Below are positions 9,477-18,192 of a stretch of 64,000 nt of DNA, in pieces. The notes under the pieces were generated by a model. That model was given only the letters and a program-made list of their open reading frames with translations. It was not told where the DNA came from and did no database searches. Origin of the DNA: CAYLNL01 sp964385175 (GTDB taxonomy: Bacteria > Bacteroidota > Bacteroidia > Flavobacteriales > Flavobacteriaceae); contig CAYLNL010000008.1 in NCBI GenBank assembly GCA_964385175.1, positions 1-64,000 of the forward strand, given 5' to 3'. The position numbers and the translations under genes are program-made. How positions within the stretch are numbered: the stretch's first letter is position 1; every line of letters starts with the position of its first letter.

Positions 9477-9510
9477 CAGTAAGGACGTAATGCTTTACGT
9501 CCTTACTGTT
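9475..9510 (+). terminator. Hairpin terminator after the DUF5689 gene
   Basis: AACAGTAAGGACGTAA at 9475-9490 and TTACGTCCTTACTGTT at 9495-9510 form a perfect 16-bp stem with a TGCT loop. The stem starts inside the stop codon. There is no long T-tract, so it may also act as an mRNA 3' stabiliser. Confidence 0.7.
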
Positions 9511-9625
9511 ATATACTCCTCGCTCCACCATAAGGAGACAAGGGCAAGCATTGCGCCTGCGTACAATCGCACGCAGCCGTGGGCACACCCCCGAGAAAAC
9601 AAGCCCTTTCAAAACCTATTTATAG

Positions 9626-9633
9626 TACCTTTG
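9626..9633 (+). promoter_or_regulatory. Promoter -7 element of the adenosyltransferase gene
   Basis: TACCTTTG matches TAnnTTTG exactly and lies 19 bases before the ATG at 9653. The -33 region holds only TTTC at 9607-9610. No cobalamin riboswitch-like structure was recognised upstream. Confidence 0.6.
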
Positions 9634-9652
9634 TCATTTATATACCCACCCC

Positions 9653-10237
9653 ATGAAAATCTACACCAAAACCGGAGACCAGGGCGCAACTTCTCTTTTC
9701 GGAGGCACCCGCGTTTCTAAACATAATATCCGCATCAATGCTTATGGAACCGTGGACGAGCTCAATGCCTGGATAGGGCTATTGCGCGACCAGGAGATAG
9801 ATGCCCGTTCGCGGGGAGCGCTTATGCAAATTCAAAATCACCTCTTTATCATGGGCGCTGGCTTAGCCGCCGAACCTGCCAAAAACAAACCAGGCCGCTC
9901 TAAAAAACGGCCGGCTATTACTTCTATAACCCCTGAAGACATTAAGCTCCTGGAAGAAGAAATAGACGCCATGAACGAAACCCTGCCGCCTCTTACTCAT
10001 TTTGTCCTTCCGGGAGGGCATCCCGTAGTGTCATTCTGTCATATAGCCAGAACAGTATGCCGCCGAGCTGAGCGAACAATGGTTCAATTGTCTGAAAATG
10101 AGGTTTTTGATGAATGTTTTCTGCCCTATATAAACCGTCTCTCAGACTATCTTTTTGTATTGGCACGAAAATTGGCAGCCCACTACAACGTTCAGGAAAT
10201 TATGTGGATTCCTAAAAAACACAATAAGCCAGTTTAG
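9653..10237 (+). CDS. PduO-type ATP:cob(I)alamin adenosyltransferase
   Basis: The 194-residue protein matches PduO/MMAB-type enzymes, which move the adenosyl group from ATP to cob(I)alamin to make adenosylcobalamin in the cytosol. The N-terminal ATP-binding signature is complete: TKTGDQGATSLFGGTRVSK, then RINAYGTVDELNAWIG. The later FVLPGG, RTVCRRAER and PYINRLSDYLFVLAR motifs are also present. It has its own promoter and is not in a B12 synthesis cluster. Its product would be the cofactor of the CarH/LitR-like regulator encoded at 38995. Confidence 0.95.
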   Translation: MKIYTKTGDQGATSLFGGTRVSKHNIRINAYGTVDELNAWIGLLRDQEIDARSRGALMQIQNHLFIMGAGLAAEPAKNKPGRSKKRPAITSITPEDIKLLEEEIDAMNETLPPLTHFVLPGGHPVVSFCHIARTVCRRAERTMVQLSENEVFDECFLPYINRLSDYLFVLARKLAAHYNVQEIMWIPKKHNKPV

Positions 10238-10297
10238 AAATTCGTTACCTAAAATACGCTCCTATTTATATTGAATAATAACCTTATATATTCCTCT

Positions 10298-10325
10298 ATT
10301 TTTGAGAGTAAACATTTATTTTTGT
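10298..10325 (+). promoter_or_regulatory. Two tandem TATTTTTG elements before the DUF2795 gene
   Basis: TATTTTTG occurs at 10298-10305 and again at 10318-10325, 20 bases apart; both match TAnnTTTG. The second is 23 bases before the ATG at 10349. They may be alternative start sites, or the upstream one may serve as part of the -33 region of the other. Confidence 0.5.
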
Positions 10326-10348
10326 ACAAAATATAAACTTAACATACC

Positions 10349-10570
10349 ATGTACTGGACATTAGAATTAGCCTCTTACCTAAGCGACGCTCCCTGGCCCG
10401 CTACAAAAGACGAACTAATAGACTACGCTATCCGTACTGGAGCTCCCATGGAAGTGGTAGAAAATCTCCAGGCAATGGAAGACGAAGGAGATATATACGA
10501 ATCCATAGAAGAAATCTGGCCCGACTATCCCACCGAAGAAGACTACCTTTGGAACGAAGACGAATATTAA
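10349..10570 (+). CDS. DUF2795-type small acidic protein
   Basis: This 73-residue, strongly acidic protein (MYWTLELASYLSDAPWPAT, then DELIDYAIRTGAPMEVVENL, ending EEDYLWNEDEY) matches the DUF2795 family. Bacteroidota genomes commonly carry it directly upstream of secA, as here. Its function is unknown. A hairpin terminator separates it from secA, so the two are probably not simply co-transcribed. Confidence 0.85.
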   Translation: MYWTLELASYLSDAPWPATKDELIDYAIRTGAPMEVVENLQAMEDEGDIYESIEEIWPDYPTEEDYLWNEDEY

Positions 10571-10584
10571 TACCCCATGCTTCC

Positions 10585-10610
10585 AAAAGTCTCTTTCCGA
10601 GACTTTTTTT
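10585..10610 (+). terminator. Intrinsic terminator between the DUF2795 gene and secA
   Basis: AAAAGTCTC (10585-10593) pairs with GAGACTTTT (10599-10607) around a TTTCC loop, followed by further Ts to 10610. This is a classic stem plus T-tract. Confidence 0.8.
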
Positions 10611-10641
10611 AGCTACCTTTAAACGCTAATAAACCGCACCC

Positions 10642-13600
10642 ATGAGTGTTTTAAATACCCTTCTTAAACTTTTTGTAGGAGACAAAGTTAAACGAGACCT
10701 AAAAGAAATTCAGCCTATACTCACCGCCATACGGTCTTTTGAAACAGAAATTTCTAACCTCTCTCACGATGACCTGCGCGCCCAAACTGCCGCATTTAAA
10801 GCCCGTATAACAGAAGCCTGCAACGAAGTCGAGCAAGAAATTATTCGCCTGCAGCAAGAAGCAGAAGCCACCGAAAACATCAACCAGAAAGAAACCCTTT
10901 ATGCCCAGATAGACAAACAGCAGGAACAAATTTACCAGCTTACTGAAAAAACCCTCGGCGAACTCCTTCCCAAGGCTTTTGCGGTGGTAAAAGAAACCGC
11001 TAAGAGGTTTGTTGAAAATACCAGCCTAACGGTAACCGCTACCCCTTTTGACAGGGAACTCTCAGGAAAAAAAGAATATGTATCCCTGGAAGGAGATAAA
11101 GCTATTTGGAAAAACTCGTGGAATGCCGCCGGCAAGCCAGTGGTGTGGGATATGGTGCATTATGATGTGCAACTTATAGGTGGCATTGCCCTTCACCAGG
11201 GAAAAATAGCCGAAATGATGACCGGCGAGGGAAAAACACTTGTGGCAACTCTTCCCTTATACCTCAACGCTCTTGCCGGCAAAGGCGTGCACTTGGTAAC
11301 AGTGAACGATTATCTTGCCAAACGAGACAGCGCCTGGATGGGTCCTCTTTTTGAATTTCACGGGCTTTCGGTGGACTGCATAGATAACTACCCTCCCAAT
11401 TCAGACGCTCGTAAAAAAGCCTACCAGGCAGCCATTACATACGGTACCAATAATGAATTTGGCTTTGACTATCTGCGCGATAATATGGCTAATACCCCGG
11501 ACGACCTGGTGCAACGTTCCCATCACTTTGCTATCGTGGACGAGGTGGATTCTGTATTAATTGATGAAGCCCGCACGCCTCTCATTATTTCCGGACCCGT
11601 TCCCGAGGGAGAGCGACATGAGTTTAACGAATTAAAACCCAAGGTTGCCGACTTAGTGCAGAAACAACGACAATACCTCACAGGCGTGCTGGCAGAAGCC
11701 AAAAAACGCATCGCCGAAGGCGATACCAAAGAAGGCGGTTTTTTACTGCTCAGGGTACACAGGGGGCTGCCTAAAAATAAACCCCTTATAAAATTTCTGA
11801 GTGAGGAAGGAATAAAACAACTCCTTCAAAAAACTGAAAACCAGTACATGCAAGACAATAACAAAGAAATGCCTAAGATAGATGCTGAACTGCTCTTTGT
11901 AATTGATGAAAAAAATAACCAGATAGAACTCACTGATAAAGGGGTGGAATACCTCTCTAACGATACTCACCCCGATTTCTTTGTGATGCCTGACATTGGC
12001 ACTGAAATCGCCAAAATAGAAGCCAAAAAACTCCCTGTTGAAGAAGAGGCTCACGAAAAAGAAACCCTTTTTGCAGATTTCAGCGTTAAAAGCGAGCGCA
12101 TTCACACCATGAACCAACTCCTAAAAGCCTATACTTTGTTTGAGAGAGATATAGAGTATGTGGTTATGGATAATAAAGTACTTATTGTAGATGAGCAAAC
12201 CGGGCGTATCATGGAGGGCAGGCGTTATTCAGATGGCCTCCACCAGGCTATTGAAGCAAAAGAAAATGTGAAGGTAGAAGATGCTACCCAGACTTTTGCC
12301 ACCATTACTCTGCAAAATTATTTCAGAATGTACCACAAGCTGGCGGGTATGACGGGCACTGCTGTAACCGAAGCCGGTGAGTTTTGGGAAATCTATAAAT
12401 TAGATGTAACAGAAATTCCCACCCACCAGCCTGTAATCCGAAAAGATAAAGAAGACCTTATTTACAAAACCAAGCGAGAGAAATACAATGCTATTATAGA
12501 CGAAATTGCAGCTCTTACCAATCAAAAACGACCTGTGCTTGTGGGCACCACCTCTGTGGAAACCTCGGAGCTGCTCAGCAGAATGCTTACCCTGCGAAAA
12601 ATACCCCACAATGTTCTCAATGCCAAGCTCCATAAAAAAGAGGCCGAAATTGTAGCTGAAGCTGGTAAACCCGGCGTGGTAACCATCGCCACCAATATGG
12701 CGGGGCGCGGTACTGACATTAAAATTACAGAAGAGGTACGAGTGGCTGGCGGATTGGCTATTATAGGCACGGAACGACACGACTCCAGGCGTATTGACCG
12801 CCAGTTGCGAGGCCGCTCCGGCAGGCAGGGCGACCCCGGCACCTCACAGTTCTATGTTTCCCTAGAAGATAACCTCATGCGGCTTTTTGGGTCGGAGCGG
12901 GTAGCTAAAATTATGGACAGGATGGGTTTAAAAGAAGGAGAAGTTATTCAACATTCCTTAATGACCCGTTCTATAGAACGCGCTCAGAAAAAGGTGGAAG
13001 AGAACAACTTTGGCATTCGTAAACGCTTGCTGGAATATGATAACGTAATGAACGCCCAGCGCGAAATTGTATATAAACGCCGCCACCATGCTCTTTTGGG
13101 TGAACGTCTTAGAGTGGATATAGCTAATATGATTTTTGACAGTTGCGAGCTCATAGCTTCTACTAATAAAGCCGCCAGCGATTATAAAAACTTTGAGTAC
13201 CAGGTTATTAAATATTTCGCCATGATACCGCCTCTGTCAGAGGCCGACTTTGAACGGTTATCGGCAGAAGAACTCAGCTCTGAGCTATACAAGGTTGTGT
13301 ATGCTCACTACCATGAAAAAATGAAACGCACTGCCGAGCAGGTATTTCCCATTGTTAAAAATGTATATCAAAACCAGGGAAACCGTTACGAGCGCATTGT
13401 CATTCCTTTTACAGACGGGCACAAAACCCTCCAGGTAATTACCAATTTAAAAGATGCCTTTGAAAGTAATGGGAAAAAACTAGCCGCAGATTTTGAGAAA
13501 AACAGCGCCCTTGCCATTATAGATGAAGCCTGGAAAACTCACTTGCGCAAAATGGACGAGTTGAAACAATCGGTTCAATTAGCGGTTCACGAACAAAAAG

Positions 13601-13992
13601 ACCCCTTACTCATCTATAAATTTGAGGCTTTTGAACTTTTTAAAACCCTTATAGATGAGGTGAATAGAGATGTTATTTCTTTCCTCTTCAAAGGAGATGT
13701 CCCTTCCCAGGACGCAACCGCCATTCATGAAGCCCGCGAAGTACGGCAAAAAAAAGAGTATCAAACTTCTAAAGAAGAAGTGCTCACCAGCGAAGAAACC
13801 ATGAGTCGCCGAAGAGCCTCCTCCCAGAGCAGGCCGCCGGTAACAGAAACCATTATCCGTGAACATCCTAAAATAGGCAGAAATGAAAAGGTTTCTATTA
13901 AAAATATTGTTACCGGTGAACAAAAGACTCTCAAATACAAGCAGGCAGAGCCATTTATTGAAAAGGGCGAATGGGTGCTGGTAGAAGAATAG
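10642..13992 (+). CDS. secA: Preprotein translocase ATPase SecA
   Basis: The 1116-residue protein is SecA, the cytosolic motor that pushes preproteins through SecYEG. Walker A GEGKT lies near 196, the DEVD box near 300 (DEVDSVLIDEART), motif V near 687 (NMAGRGTDI) and motif VI near 722 (QLRGRSGRQGDPG). It is about 200 residues longer than E. coli SecA, mainly from an insertion between about 330 and 490, as is usual in Bacteroidota. The C-terminus (IEKGEWVLVEE) lacks the Cys-rich zinc motif of proteobacterial SecA. It is convergent with the anti-sigma-like gene. Confidence 0.98.
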   Translation: MSVLNTLLKLFVGDKVKRDLKEIQPILTAIRSFETEISNLSHDDLRAQTAAFKARITEACNEVEQEIIRLQQEAEATENINQKETLYAQIDKQQEQIYQLTEKTLGELLPKAFAVVKETAKRFVENTSLTVTATPFDRELSGKKEYVSLEGDKAIWKNSWNAAGKPVVWDMVHYDVQLIGGIALHQGKIAEMMTGEGKTLVATLPLYLNALAGKGVHLVTVNDYLAKRDSAWMGPLFEFHGLSVDCIDNYPPNSDARKKAYQAAITYGTNNEFGFDYLRDNMANTPDDLVQRSHHFAIVDEVDSVLIDEARTPLIISGPVPEGERHEFNELKPKVADLVQKQRQYLTGVLAEAKKRIAEGDTKEGGFLLLRVHRGLPKNKPLIKFLSEEGIKQLLQKTENQYMQDNNKEMPKIDAELLFVIDEKNNQIELTDKGVEYLSNDTHPDFFVMPDIGTEIAKIEAKKLPVEEEAHEKETLFADFSVKSERIHTMNQLLKAYTLFERDIEYVVMDNKVLIVDEQTGRIMEGRRYSDGLHQAIEAKENVKVEDATQTFATITLQNYFRMYHKLAGMTGTAVTEAGEFWEIYKLDVTEIPTHQPVIRKDKEDLIYKTKREKYNAIIDEIAALTNQKRPVLVGTTSVETSELLSRMLTLRKIPHNVLNAKLHKKEAEIVAEAGKPGVVTIATNMAGRGTDIKITEEVRVAGGLAIIGTERHDSRRIDRQLRGRSGRQGDPGTSQFYVSLEDNLMRLFGSERVAKIMDRMGLKEGEVIQHSLMTRSIERAQKKVEENNFGIRKRLLEYDNVMNAQREIVYKRRHHALLGERLRVDIANMIFDSCELIASTNKAASDYKNFEYQVIKYFAMIPPLSEADFERLSAEELSSELYKVVYAHYHEKMKRTAEQVFPIVKNVYQNQGNRYERIVIPFTDGHKTLQVITNLKDAFESNGKKLAADFEKNSALAIIDEAWKTHLRKMDELKQSVQLAVHEQKDPLLIYKFEAFELFKTLIDEVNRDVISFLFKGDVPSQDATAIHEAREVRQKKEYQTSKEEVLTSEETMSRRRASSQSRPPVTETIIREHPKIGRNEKVSIKNIVTGEQKTLKYKQAEPFIEKGEWVLVEE

Positions 13993-14008
13993 TATTTTTA
14001 TGAGCCTT

Positions 14009-14395
14009 TCACAGATGTTTTTTATGCCACGAAGCCAGGAAAGACACCTGCACCCATAGTACACCCGCAGCCGCCAAAAGACTATACACTACCGTTTTTG
14101 AAAGATGTATAGTATCTAAAAAACTTAGCAGATTATAGCGTTGCAGTTTCTCGGCAGGTACTATAGAAGAAAAAGACAAATCGGTTCTATAAAAATAAGA
14201 AAAAACTAAAACCAGCGCCACGGTAGCAGCGATAGCCCACCACCCTTTTTTTGAAATTAAGGGATGATATACCGGTGCTCTTTCCAACGCTTTCACCCGT
14301 TGCATAACACTATCTACAAAATTGGGAGACGGTTGCGCCCACGCCGTTTGTTTAACGGCTTCTTTCAATTCTTTTTCGTGCAAATCTGGCTTCAT
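14009..14395 (-). CDS. Putative anti-sigma factor, two-TM membrane protein
   Basis: This 128-residue protein overlaps the ECF sigma gene by 4 bases (ATGA). It has a soluble N-terminal part (1-48, with PSPNFVDSVMQRVKALE), a transmembrane segment at about 50-68 (GWWAIAATVALVLVFSYFY) and a second at about 100-120 (VVYSLLAAAGVLWVQVSFLA). No zinc-binding ZAS motif is visible. The overlap and membrane topology point to control of the sigma factor; this is inference from position. Confidence 0.7.
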   Translation of the reverse strand: MKPDLHEKELKEAVKQTAWAQPSPNFVDSVMQRVKALERAPVYHPLISKKGWWAIAATVALVLVFSYFYRTDLSFSSIVPAEKLQRYNLLSFLDTIHLSKTVVYSLLAAAGVLWVQVSFLASWHKKHL

Positions 14396-14958
14396 AACAC
14401 TCGTAATAAGATATTATTTTCTAATAATTCATATAGTTTCTTACGGCTTCGGTGCAACTTCACCTTCACGTTAGTAACGCTCAAATGTACAATACTTGCA
14501 ATTTCTTTCAAAGAAAGTTCTTCAAAATAGTGCATCAGTAAAATCACCTGCTCATCTGCCGGCAGCTTTTCAATAGCCTTAGTGAGAAAAGCATTTCGGT
14601 CTTCCCTCAGTAACTGTTCCAATACAGATTCTTCATGCTCCCCATAAGCATCTTGCAAGGAAACAATGTCTTCGGTTACGGCATAGTGTTGTTTTCGTTT
14701 CAGCGCATCCATACAAGCATTATAAGTAATACGATACAACCAGGTAGCAAATTTGGCTCTTCCCTCAAACCGGGCAAGCGATTGATAGCATTTCACAAAC
14801 ACATCTTGTGCAGTTTCTTCTGCCTCCTCGCGGTTTTTAAGTATTTTCAGCGCCAGCGTAAACACCTTGTCTTTATACCGCTCCACAAGAGGCGCATACG
14901 CATGCGCACAGCCGCGCAACACTTGTTGTATATAATAATCGTCTGGATGGTTCGCCAT
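14392..14958 (-). CDS. ECF-family RNA polymerase sigma factor
   Basis: The 188-residue protein has region 2 (YKDKVFTLALKILKNREEAE, then DVFVKCYQSLARFEGRAKFA with TWLYRITYNACMD) and region 4 (LPADEQVILLMHYFEELSLK, then an HTH with VKVKLHRSRKKL). It directs polymerase to a dedicated promoter set, usually under an anti-sigma factor; the next gene overlaps by 4 bases and encodes a membrane protein that fits. Its own upstream region and that of the divergent DUF6249 gene share GTAACC-N16-CGTC, which suggests autoregulation. Confidence 0.93.
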   Translation of the reverse strand: MANHPDDYYIQQVLRGCAHAYAPLVERYKDKVFTLALKILKNREEAEETAQDVFVKCYQSLARFEGRAKFATWLYRITYNACMDALKRKQHYAVTEDIVSLQDAYGEHEESVLEQLLREDRNAFLTKAIEKLPADEQVILLMHYFEELSLKEIASIVHLSVTNVKVKLHRSRKKLYELLENNILLRVL

Positions 14959-14970
14959 ACTGTTTCATTG

Positions 14971-14996
14971 GACGATGGATAAATAGAATGGGTTAC
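14971..14996 (-). promoter_or_regulatory. ECF-type promoter of the sigma factor gene
   Basis: On the minus strand GTAACC (14991-14996) is followed after exactly 16 bases by CGTC (14971-14974), 12 bases before the sigma gene ATG. This is the layout of ECF promoters (AAC-containing -35, CGTC-like -10). The same pair with the same spacing occurs on the plus strand at 15031-15056. Confidence 0.65.
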
Positions 14997-15030
14997 ACAA
15001 AATTGCAAAAAAAAATAACACTTATTTTTT

Positions 15031-15056
15031 GTAACCTGCCTTCTACGGAAATCGTC
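15031..15056 (+). promoter_or_regulatory. ECF-type promoter of the DUF6249 gene
   Basis: GTAACC (15031-15036) and CGTC (15053-15056) are 16 bases apart, identical in motif and spacing to the site before the sigma gene. The start codon is 40 bases further on, leaving a short leader. Confidence 0.65.
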
Positions 15057-15096
15057 ATAAGAGAAAAATTTAATTATCAATTTAAAAAAGAAAAGT

Positions 15097-15435
15097 ATGG
15101 AACCTGTTTTAGTTGTATTTGTTATCTTTTCCACCTTCTTTGGTATTTTTTACCTGTATTTCTCTACTCGGAATAAGGAACGATTAGCGCTCATTGAAAA
15201 AGGAGCCGATGCATCTATTTTTATGAGCAAAGAGCGCCGAATTACTCCGCTATGGAAAATTCTTATCCTTAATGTGGCATTAGTACTCATGGCGGTGGGA
15301 GTGGGTATTTTTTTAGGCTACACCTTGCATTACAACCTGGGCATTGAAGAAGGAGTAGCCTATCCCGGCACCATATTCCTGTTAGCGGGCTTAGGGCTTT
15401 TCGGCGGCTTTCAGCTCACTAAAAAGTTAGGGTAA
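15097..15435 (+). CDS. DUF6249-type small membrane protein
   Basis: The 112-residue protein has an N-terminal transmembrane helix (VLVVFVIFSTFFGIFYLYF), a short cytosolic stretch with NKERLALIEKGADASIFM, and two more helices (ILILNVALVLMAVGVGIFLG and TIFLLAGLGLFGGFQL). The family is known only by number and often sits next to ECF sigma factors in Bacteroidota. A matching ECF-type promoter upstream makes it a likely target of the divergent sigma factor. A strong terminator follows. Confidence 0.8.
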   Translation: MEPVLVVFVIFSTFFGIFYLYFSTRNKERLALIEKGADASIFMSKERRITPLWKILILNVALVLMAVGVGIFLGYTLHYNLGIEEGVAYPGTIFLLAGLGLFGGFQLTKKLG

Positions 15436-15445
15436 TAGAGTATTT

Positions 15446-15473
15446 CTCCCCGCGAAATATAAGCGGGGAGTTT
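15446..15473 (+). terminator. Terminator after the DUF6249 gene
   Basis: CTCCCCGC (15446-15453) pairs with GCGGGGAG (15463-15470) around a 9-base loop, followed by TTT. The 240 bases between 15435 and 15676 hold this hairpin and the dodecin promoter; nothing else was recognised. Confidence 0.8.
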
Positions 15474-15615
15474 CTATAACCGCCAACTCAAAAGCTATTT
15501 TCCTCGTTTTTTTGTTCTTTTTTATAAGGCAATAACTCACATTGCTTGCTGCCCGCATAGAGCGTTTAATGCTATGTTGTGAGAAAAGAAGAGGTAAGTT
15601 TTAACCGCCAAACTC

Positions 15616-15646
15616 TTGGCTGATTAAAATAAATTCCCTATCTTTA
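15616..15646 (+). promoter_or_regulatory. Promoter of the dodecin gene
   Basis: TTG at 15616-15618 and TATCTTTA at 15639-15646 are 20 bases apart. This fits the Bacteroidota pattern with one mismatch in the -7 element. The ATG follows 29 bases later. Confidence 0.55.
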
Positions 15647-15675
15647 TAAAATTAGTAACCAAAAAATGTGTAAAA

Positions 15676-15885
15676 ATGACTGTGTTGAAAGTAATTGAAT
15701 TGTTGGCCGACTCAAAAGTAAGTTGGGAAGACGCCGCACACAATGCCGTGAAACAAGCGGCAAAAACGCTCAAGAATATCCGCTCTGTATATATTAAAGA
15801 CCATAGTGCAGTAGTAGAGGAAAATAAAATAGTATCTTACCGCGTAAATGTAAATATTACTTTTGAAGTAGAGGATGTAAGATAA
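15676..15885 (+). CDS. Dodecin family flavin-binding protein
   Basis: The 69-residue protein fits dodecins in length and sequence (VLKVIELLADSKVSWEDAAH, VKQAAKTLKNIRSVYIKD, ending YRVNVNITFEVED). Dodecins form 12-subunit shells that store or buffer flavins. It is a single-gene unit with its own promoter and a strong terminator. Confidence 0.9.
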   Translation: MTVLKVIELLADSKVSWEDAAHNAVKQAAKTLKNIRSVYIKDHSAVVEENKIVSYRVNVNITFEVEDVR

Positions 15886-15928
15886 TATTGTTTGGAAATT
15901 TTAGGGGATGTTCACGCATTCTCTTCAC

Positions 15929-15959
15929 AGTGGTGAATTAAAAATTCACCACTTTTTTT
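15929..15959. terminator. Bidirectional terminator between dodecin and tsaB
   Basis: AGTGGTGAAT (15929-15938) and ATTCACCACT (15944-15953) form a perfect 10-bp stem with a TAAAA loop, followed by Ts on the plus strand. It lies between convergent genes and could serve both. Confidence 0.82.
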
Positions 15960-15976
15960 ATGAAACTACCCGCCTT

Positions 15977-16651
15977 TCAGGTTTTTGCTTCCCCAGCTAC
16001 AAAATCCTTTAAGTAATAGGGTTCAAAATACGCCACATCTTCAAAGAAGCCTGCCCGAAAGCGGGCTTCGGCAAGTGTTGCCATGAGGCGTGCAGAAGGG
16101 TATTGCACGGGTTCCGGGAAAACGGCATGAGGATGAGCAATTACCGCTTTGCATTTTGCCGCCCCGGGGCCTACAAAATAAACTGCTCCTTTTTCTAAAT
16201 ATTCTCGGAAAGATATTCCCGTGATAACCTCGGCTTGCGTAGAGCGGATTTGCTGGTGTTTTTCGTTGAATATTGCTGAATAGACTTCCATTCGGCGGGC
16301 GTCTAACATAGCCACCACAGAGCCTTTTTGTATGGGAAATGATAGCGCCAGCAGCTGAAGGGTTTCTATACCTATCAACGGGATATCTAAGGCAAAACAA
16401 AAGCCTTTAGCTGCTGAAACGCCAATGCGCAAGCCCGTATAGGAACCGGGGCCCTTGCTCACGGCAACCGCCTCCATGTCAGAAAAGACAACGCCGGCTT
16501 CCTGAAGGGCTTCTTTTATAAAAACGTGAAGTTTTTCAGCATGAATATAGTTTTCGGCATTTTCTTCCCGGTACGCCAGCACCTCACCATCTTTTGCTAC
16601 ACTCACGGAGCATTGAGTGGTAGTGGTTTCTATATTCAGGATAAGCGCCAA
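15977..16651 (-). CDS. tsaB: tRNA threonylcarbamoyladenosine biosynthesis protein TsaB
   Basis: The 224-residue protein has the ASKHA-fold N-terminus (ILNIETTTTQCSVSVAKDGE), YIHAEKL, and the TsaB signature SKGPGSYTGLRIGVSAAKGF. TsaB scaffolds the TsaD-TsaB-TsaE complex that adds t6A to position 37 of ANN-decoding tRNAs. Length is normal for the family. Confidence 0.95.
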   Translation of the reverse strand: MALILNIETTTTQCSVSVAKDGEVLAYREENAENYIHAEKLHVFIKEALQEAGVVFSDMEAVAVSKGPGSYTGLRIGVSAAKGFCFALDIPLIGIETLQLLALSFPIQKGSVVAMLDARRMEVYSAIFNEKHQQIRSTQAEVITGISFREYLEKGAVYFVGPGAAKCKAVIAHPHAVFPEPVQYPSARLMATLAEARFRAGFFEDVAYFEPYYLKDFVAGEAKT

Positions 16652-16835
16652 GGAGGGGTAGTTATTGGTTATTGAGTTAGTAGGCTATTGGTTGTTATGG
16701 ATGGTCATTGGTTGTCATTAAACCATTTACTTTTCGTCTTTCACTCTTCACTATTTCCCGTCTTGATCCTTGGTTCTTGTCTCTTGGGGTCTATTTTCTA
16801 TTCTCTATGTCCTGTCTCAGTGGTTTATAACTTTT
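16652..16835. other. Noncoding gap with direct repeats and a pyrimidine-rich stretch
   Basis: Between tsaB and the tolC-like gene the plus strand has short repeats of the type TTGGTTRTTATT (16663-16715) and then a pyrimidine-rich run (16727-16815). No hairpin terminator was found. Confidence 0.4.
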
Positions 16836-18161
16836 TTAATTCAACTGATCCAACGGAATTCCGAAATAAAACTCCAATACCTTCAGTCGGAAAATATAGT
16901 CGTATTTAGCACGTACCCGCTCGGCCTCAGCATTATCTAAACGGGCTTGCGCCTGGCTGAAATCAAAAGAATTCATCAAGCCCACAGTAAAGCGTTCTTT
17001 GGCATAGCTGTATGCGGTGCGGCGGGCTTCTACCGTTTTAGAGGCTGCTTCATACGTTTTATACCCGTTACGGGCATCATTCCACGCCTGGTTAATAGTG
17101 TTTTCTAAGTTTAGCTTATCTTGCTGAAACTGGAGCTTAGTACGTTCCATAGCTATTTTATTGCGTTTAATGCCATTTTTTGTACTGAAACCGTTGAAAA
17201 CCGGCACATTCAACTGAAATCCATAGGAAATACCATCATACGTATAAAATTGCTCTACAACCCCTGCCGGGTCAATATCAGTATAGCGGGTATTATAACT
17301 AAAAAATGCCGATAGAGTTGGATATGAAGCGCCTCGGGCTAACCTAAGGTCTTTTATCGCTAACTCTACATTGGTTTCAGAAAGTTTTATATCGTTTCGG
17401 AATGTCAGCGCTTTTTCATAAATAGTTCGGGGAGAATTATCCATAATGGTAGATTCAGGAATCATAAAATCCTCATCGGCAATATCAAAATTCTCATAAT
17501 CCTGGATGAGTAACAATTGCGCTAATGAAATTTTAGACAGGCGCAACCCATTTTCAGAGTTAACAATTTGTTGCTCCTGGGTAGCGGCAGTGGCTTCAAT
17601 CTCCAGCAAGTCTCCTTTAGGCACTACACCAGAGTTCACCAACTCCTGGGTTCGTTTCAGATCTTGAACAGTAATGTTGTATTGAGATTGCTGCACGTTC
17701 AGCGTCTCGCGGTTAAAGAGAATTTGCAGGTAAGCGTTAGCAACCGCCAGGGAAATATCATCTTTCATATCCTCTAAACGATACTGGCTCGCTAACCGGT
17801 TGAGGGTAGCCCGGTTAAGCCGTTCTACGTTGCGTAGTCCATCAAACAAGACAATAGATGAGTTAGCTCCCACTCCAATAGTTGTCTGGGTAAAGTTGCT
17901 TAATGTATTGGTAATGGGGTTTATGGTTAACCCGGTACTGGCAGAGAGAGAGCCATTTCCATTCAACGAAGGAAGAAAATCACCTATGGCGTCCATTTTA
18001 TCTATTTTGACATTTTCCAGGTCTAATGCAGATTGTTTTATGGTGATGTTATTTTCCAACGCATAATCAATACACTCCCGTAGCGTCCATTTTTTAGGTT
18101 GGGCATATAGCCCGCAGGAGATGGCTACTAAGAAAATAAACAAAATTCGTATATCCTTCAT
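16836..18161 (-). CDS. TolC-family outer membrane efflux protein
   Basis: The 441-residue protein has a signal peptide (MKDIRILFIFLVAISCGLYA) and the TolC start WTLRECIDYALENNITIKQS. The two outer-membrane efflux repeats follow, with long helical stretches such as ENVKIDKMDAIGDFLPSLNG and ENTINQAWNDARNGYKTYEA. It would be the trimeric outer-membrane channel of the export pump encoded by the four genes upstream (ATPase, two permeases, adaptor), with 31 bases between it and the adaptor. Confidence 0.93.
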   Translation of the reverse strand: MKDIRILFIFLVAISCGLYAQPKKWTLRECIDYALENNITIKQSALDLENVKIDKMDAIGDFLPSLNGNGSLSASTGLTINPITNTLSNFTQTTIGVGANSSIVLFDGLRNVERLNRATLNRLASQYRLEDMKDDISLAVANAYLQILFNRETLNVQQSQYNITVQDLKRTQELVNSGVVPKGDLLEIEATAATQEQQIVNSENGLRLSKISLAQLLLIQDYENFDIADEDFMIPESTIMDNSPRTIYEKALTFRNDIKLSETNVELAIKDLRLARGASYPTLSAFFSYNTRYTDIDPAGVVEQFYTYDGISYGFQLNVPVFNGFSTKNGIKRNKIAMERTKLQFQQDKLNLENTINQAWNDARNGYKTYEAASKTVEARRTAYSYAKERFTVGLMNSFDFSQAQARLDNAEAERVRAKYDYIFRLKVLEFYFGIPLDQLN

Positions 18162-18192
18162 AATTCCATGAATTTATTAAATTTCAGCTAAA

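Noticed and set aside
9511..9652. Cobalamin riboswitch upstream of the adenosyltransferase
   Set aside because: A promoter -7 element lies only 19 bases before the ATG, leaving no room for a riboswitch in the leader, and no B12-box was seen.
9490..9720. Plus-strand 76-residue frame before the adenosyltransferase gene
   Set aside because: It starts within the terminator hairpin and runs into the real gene in another frame; its sequence has no domain.
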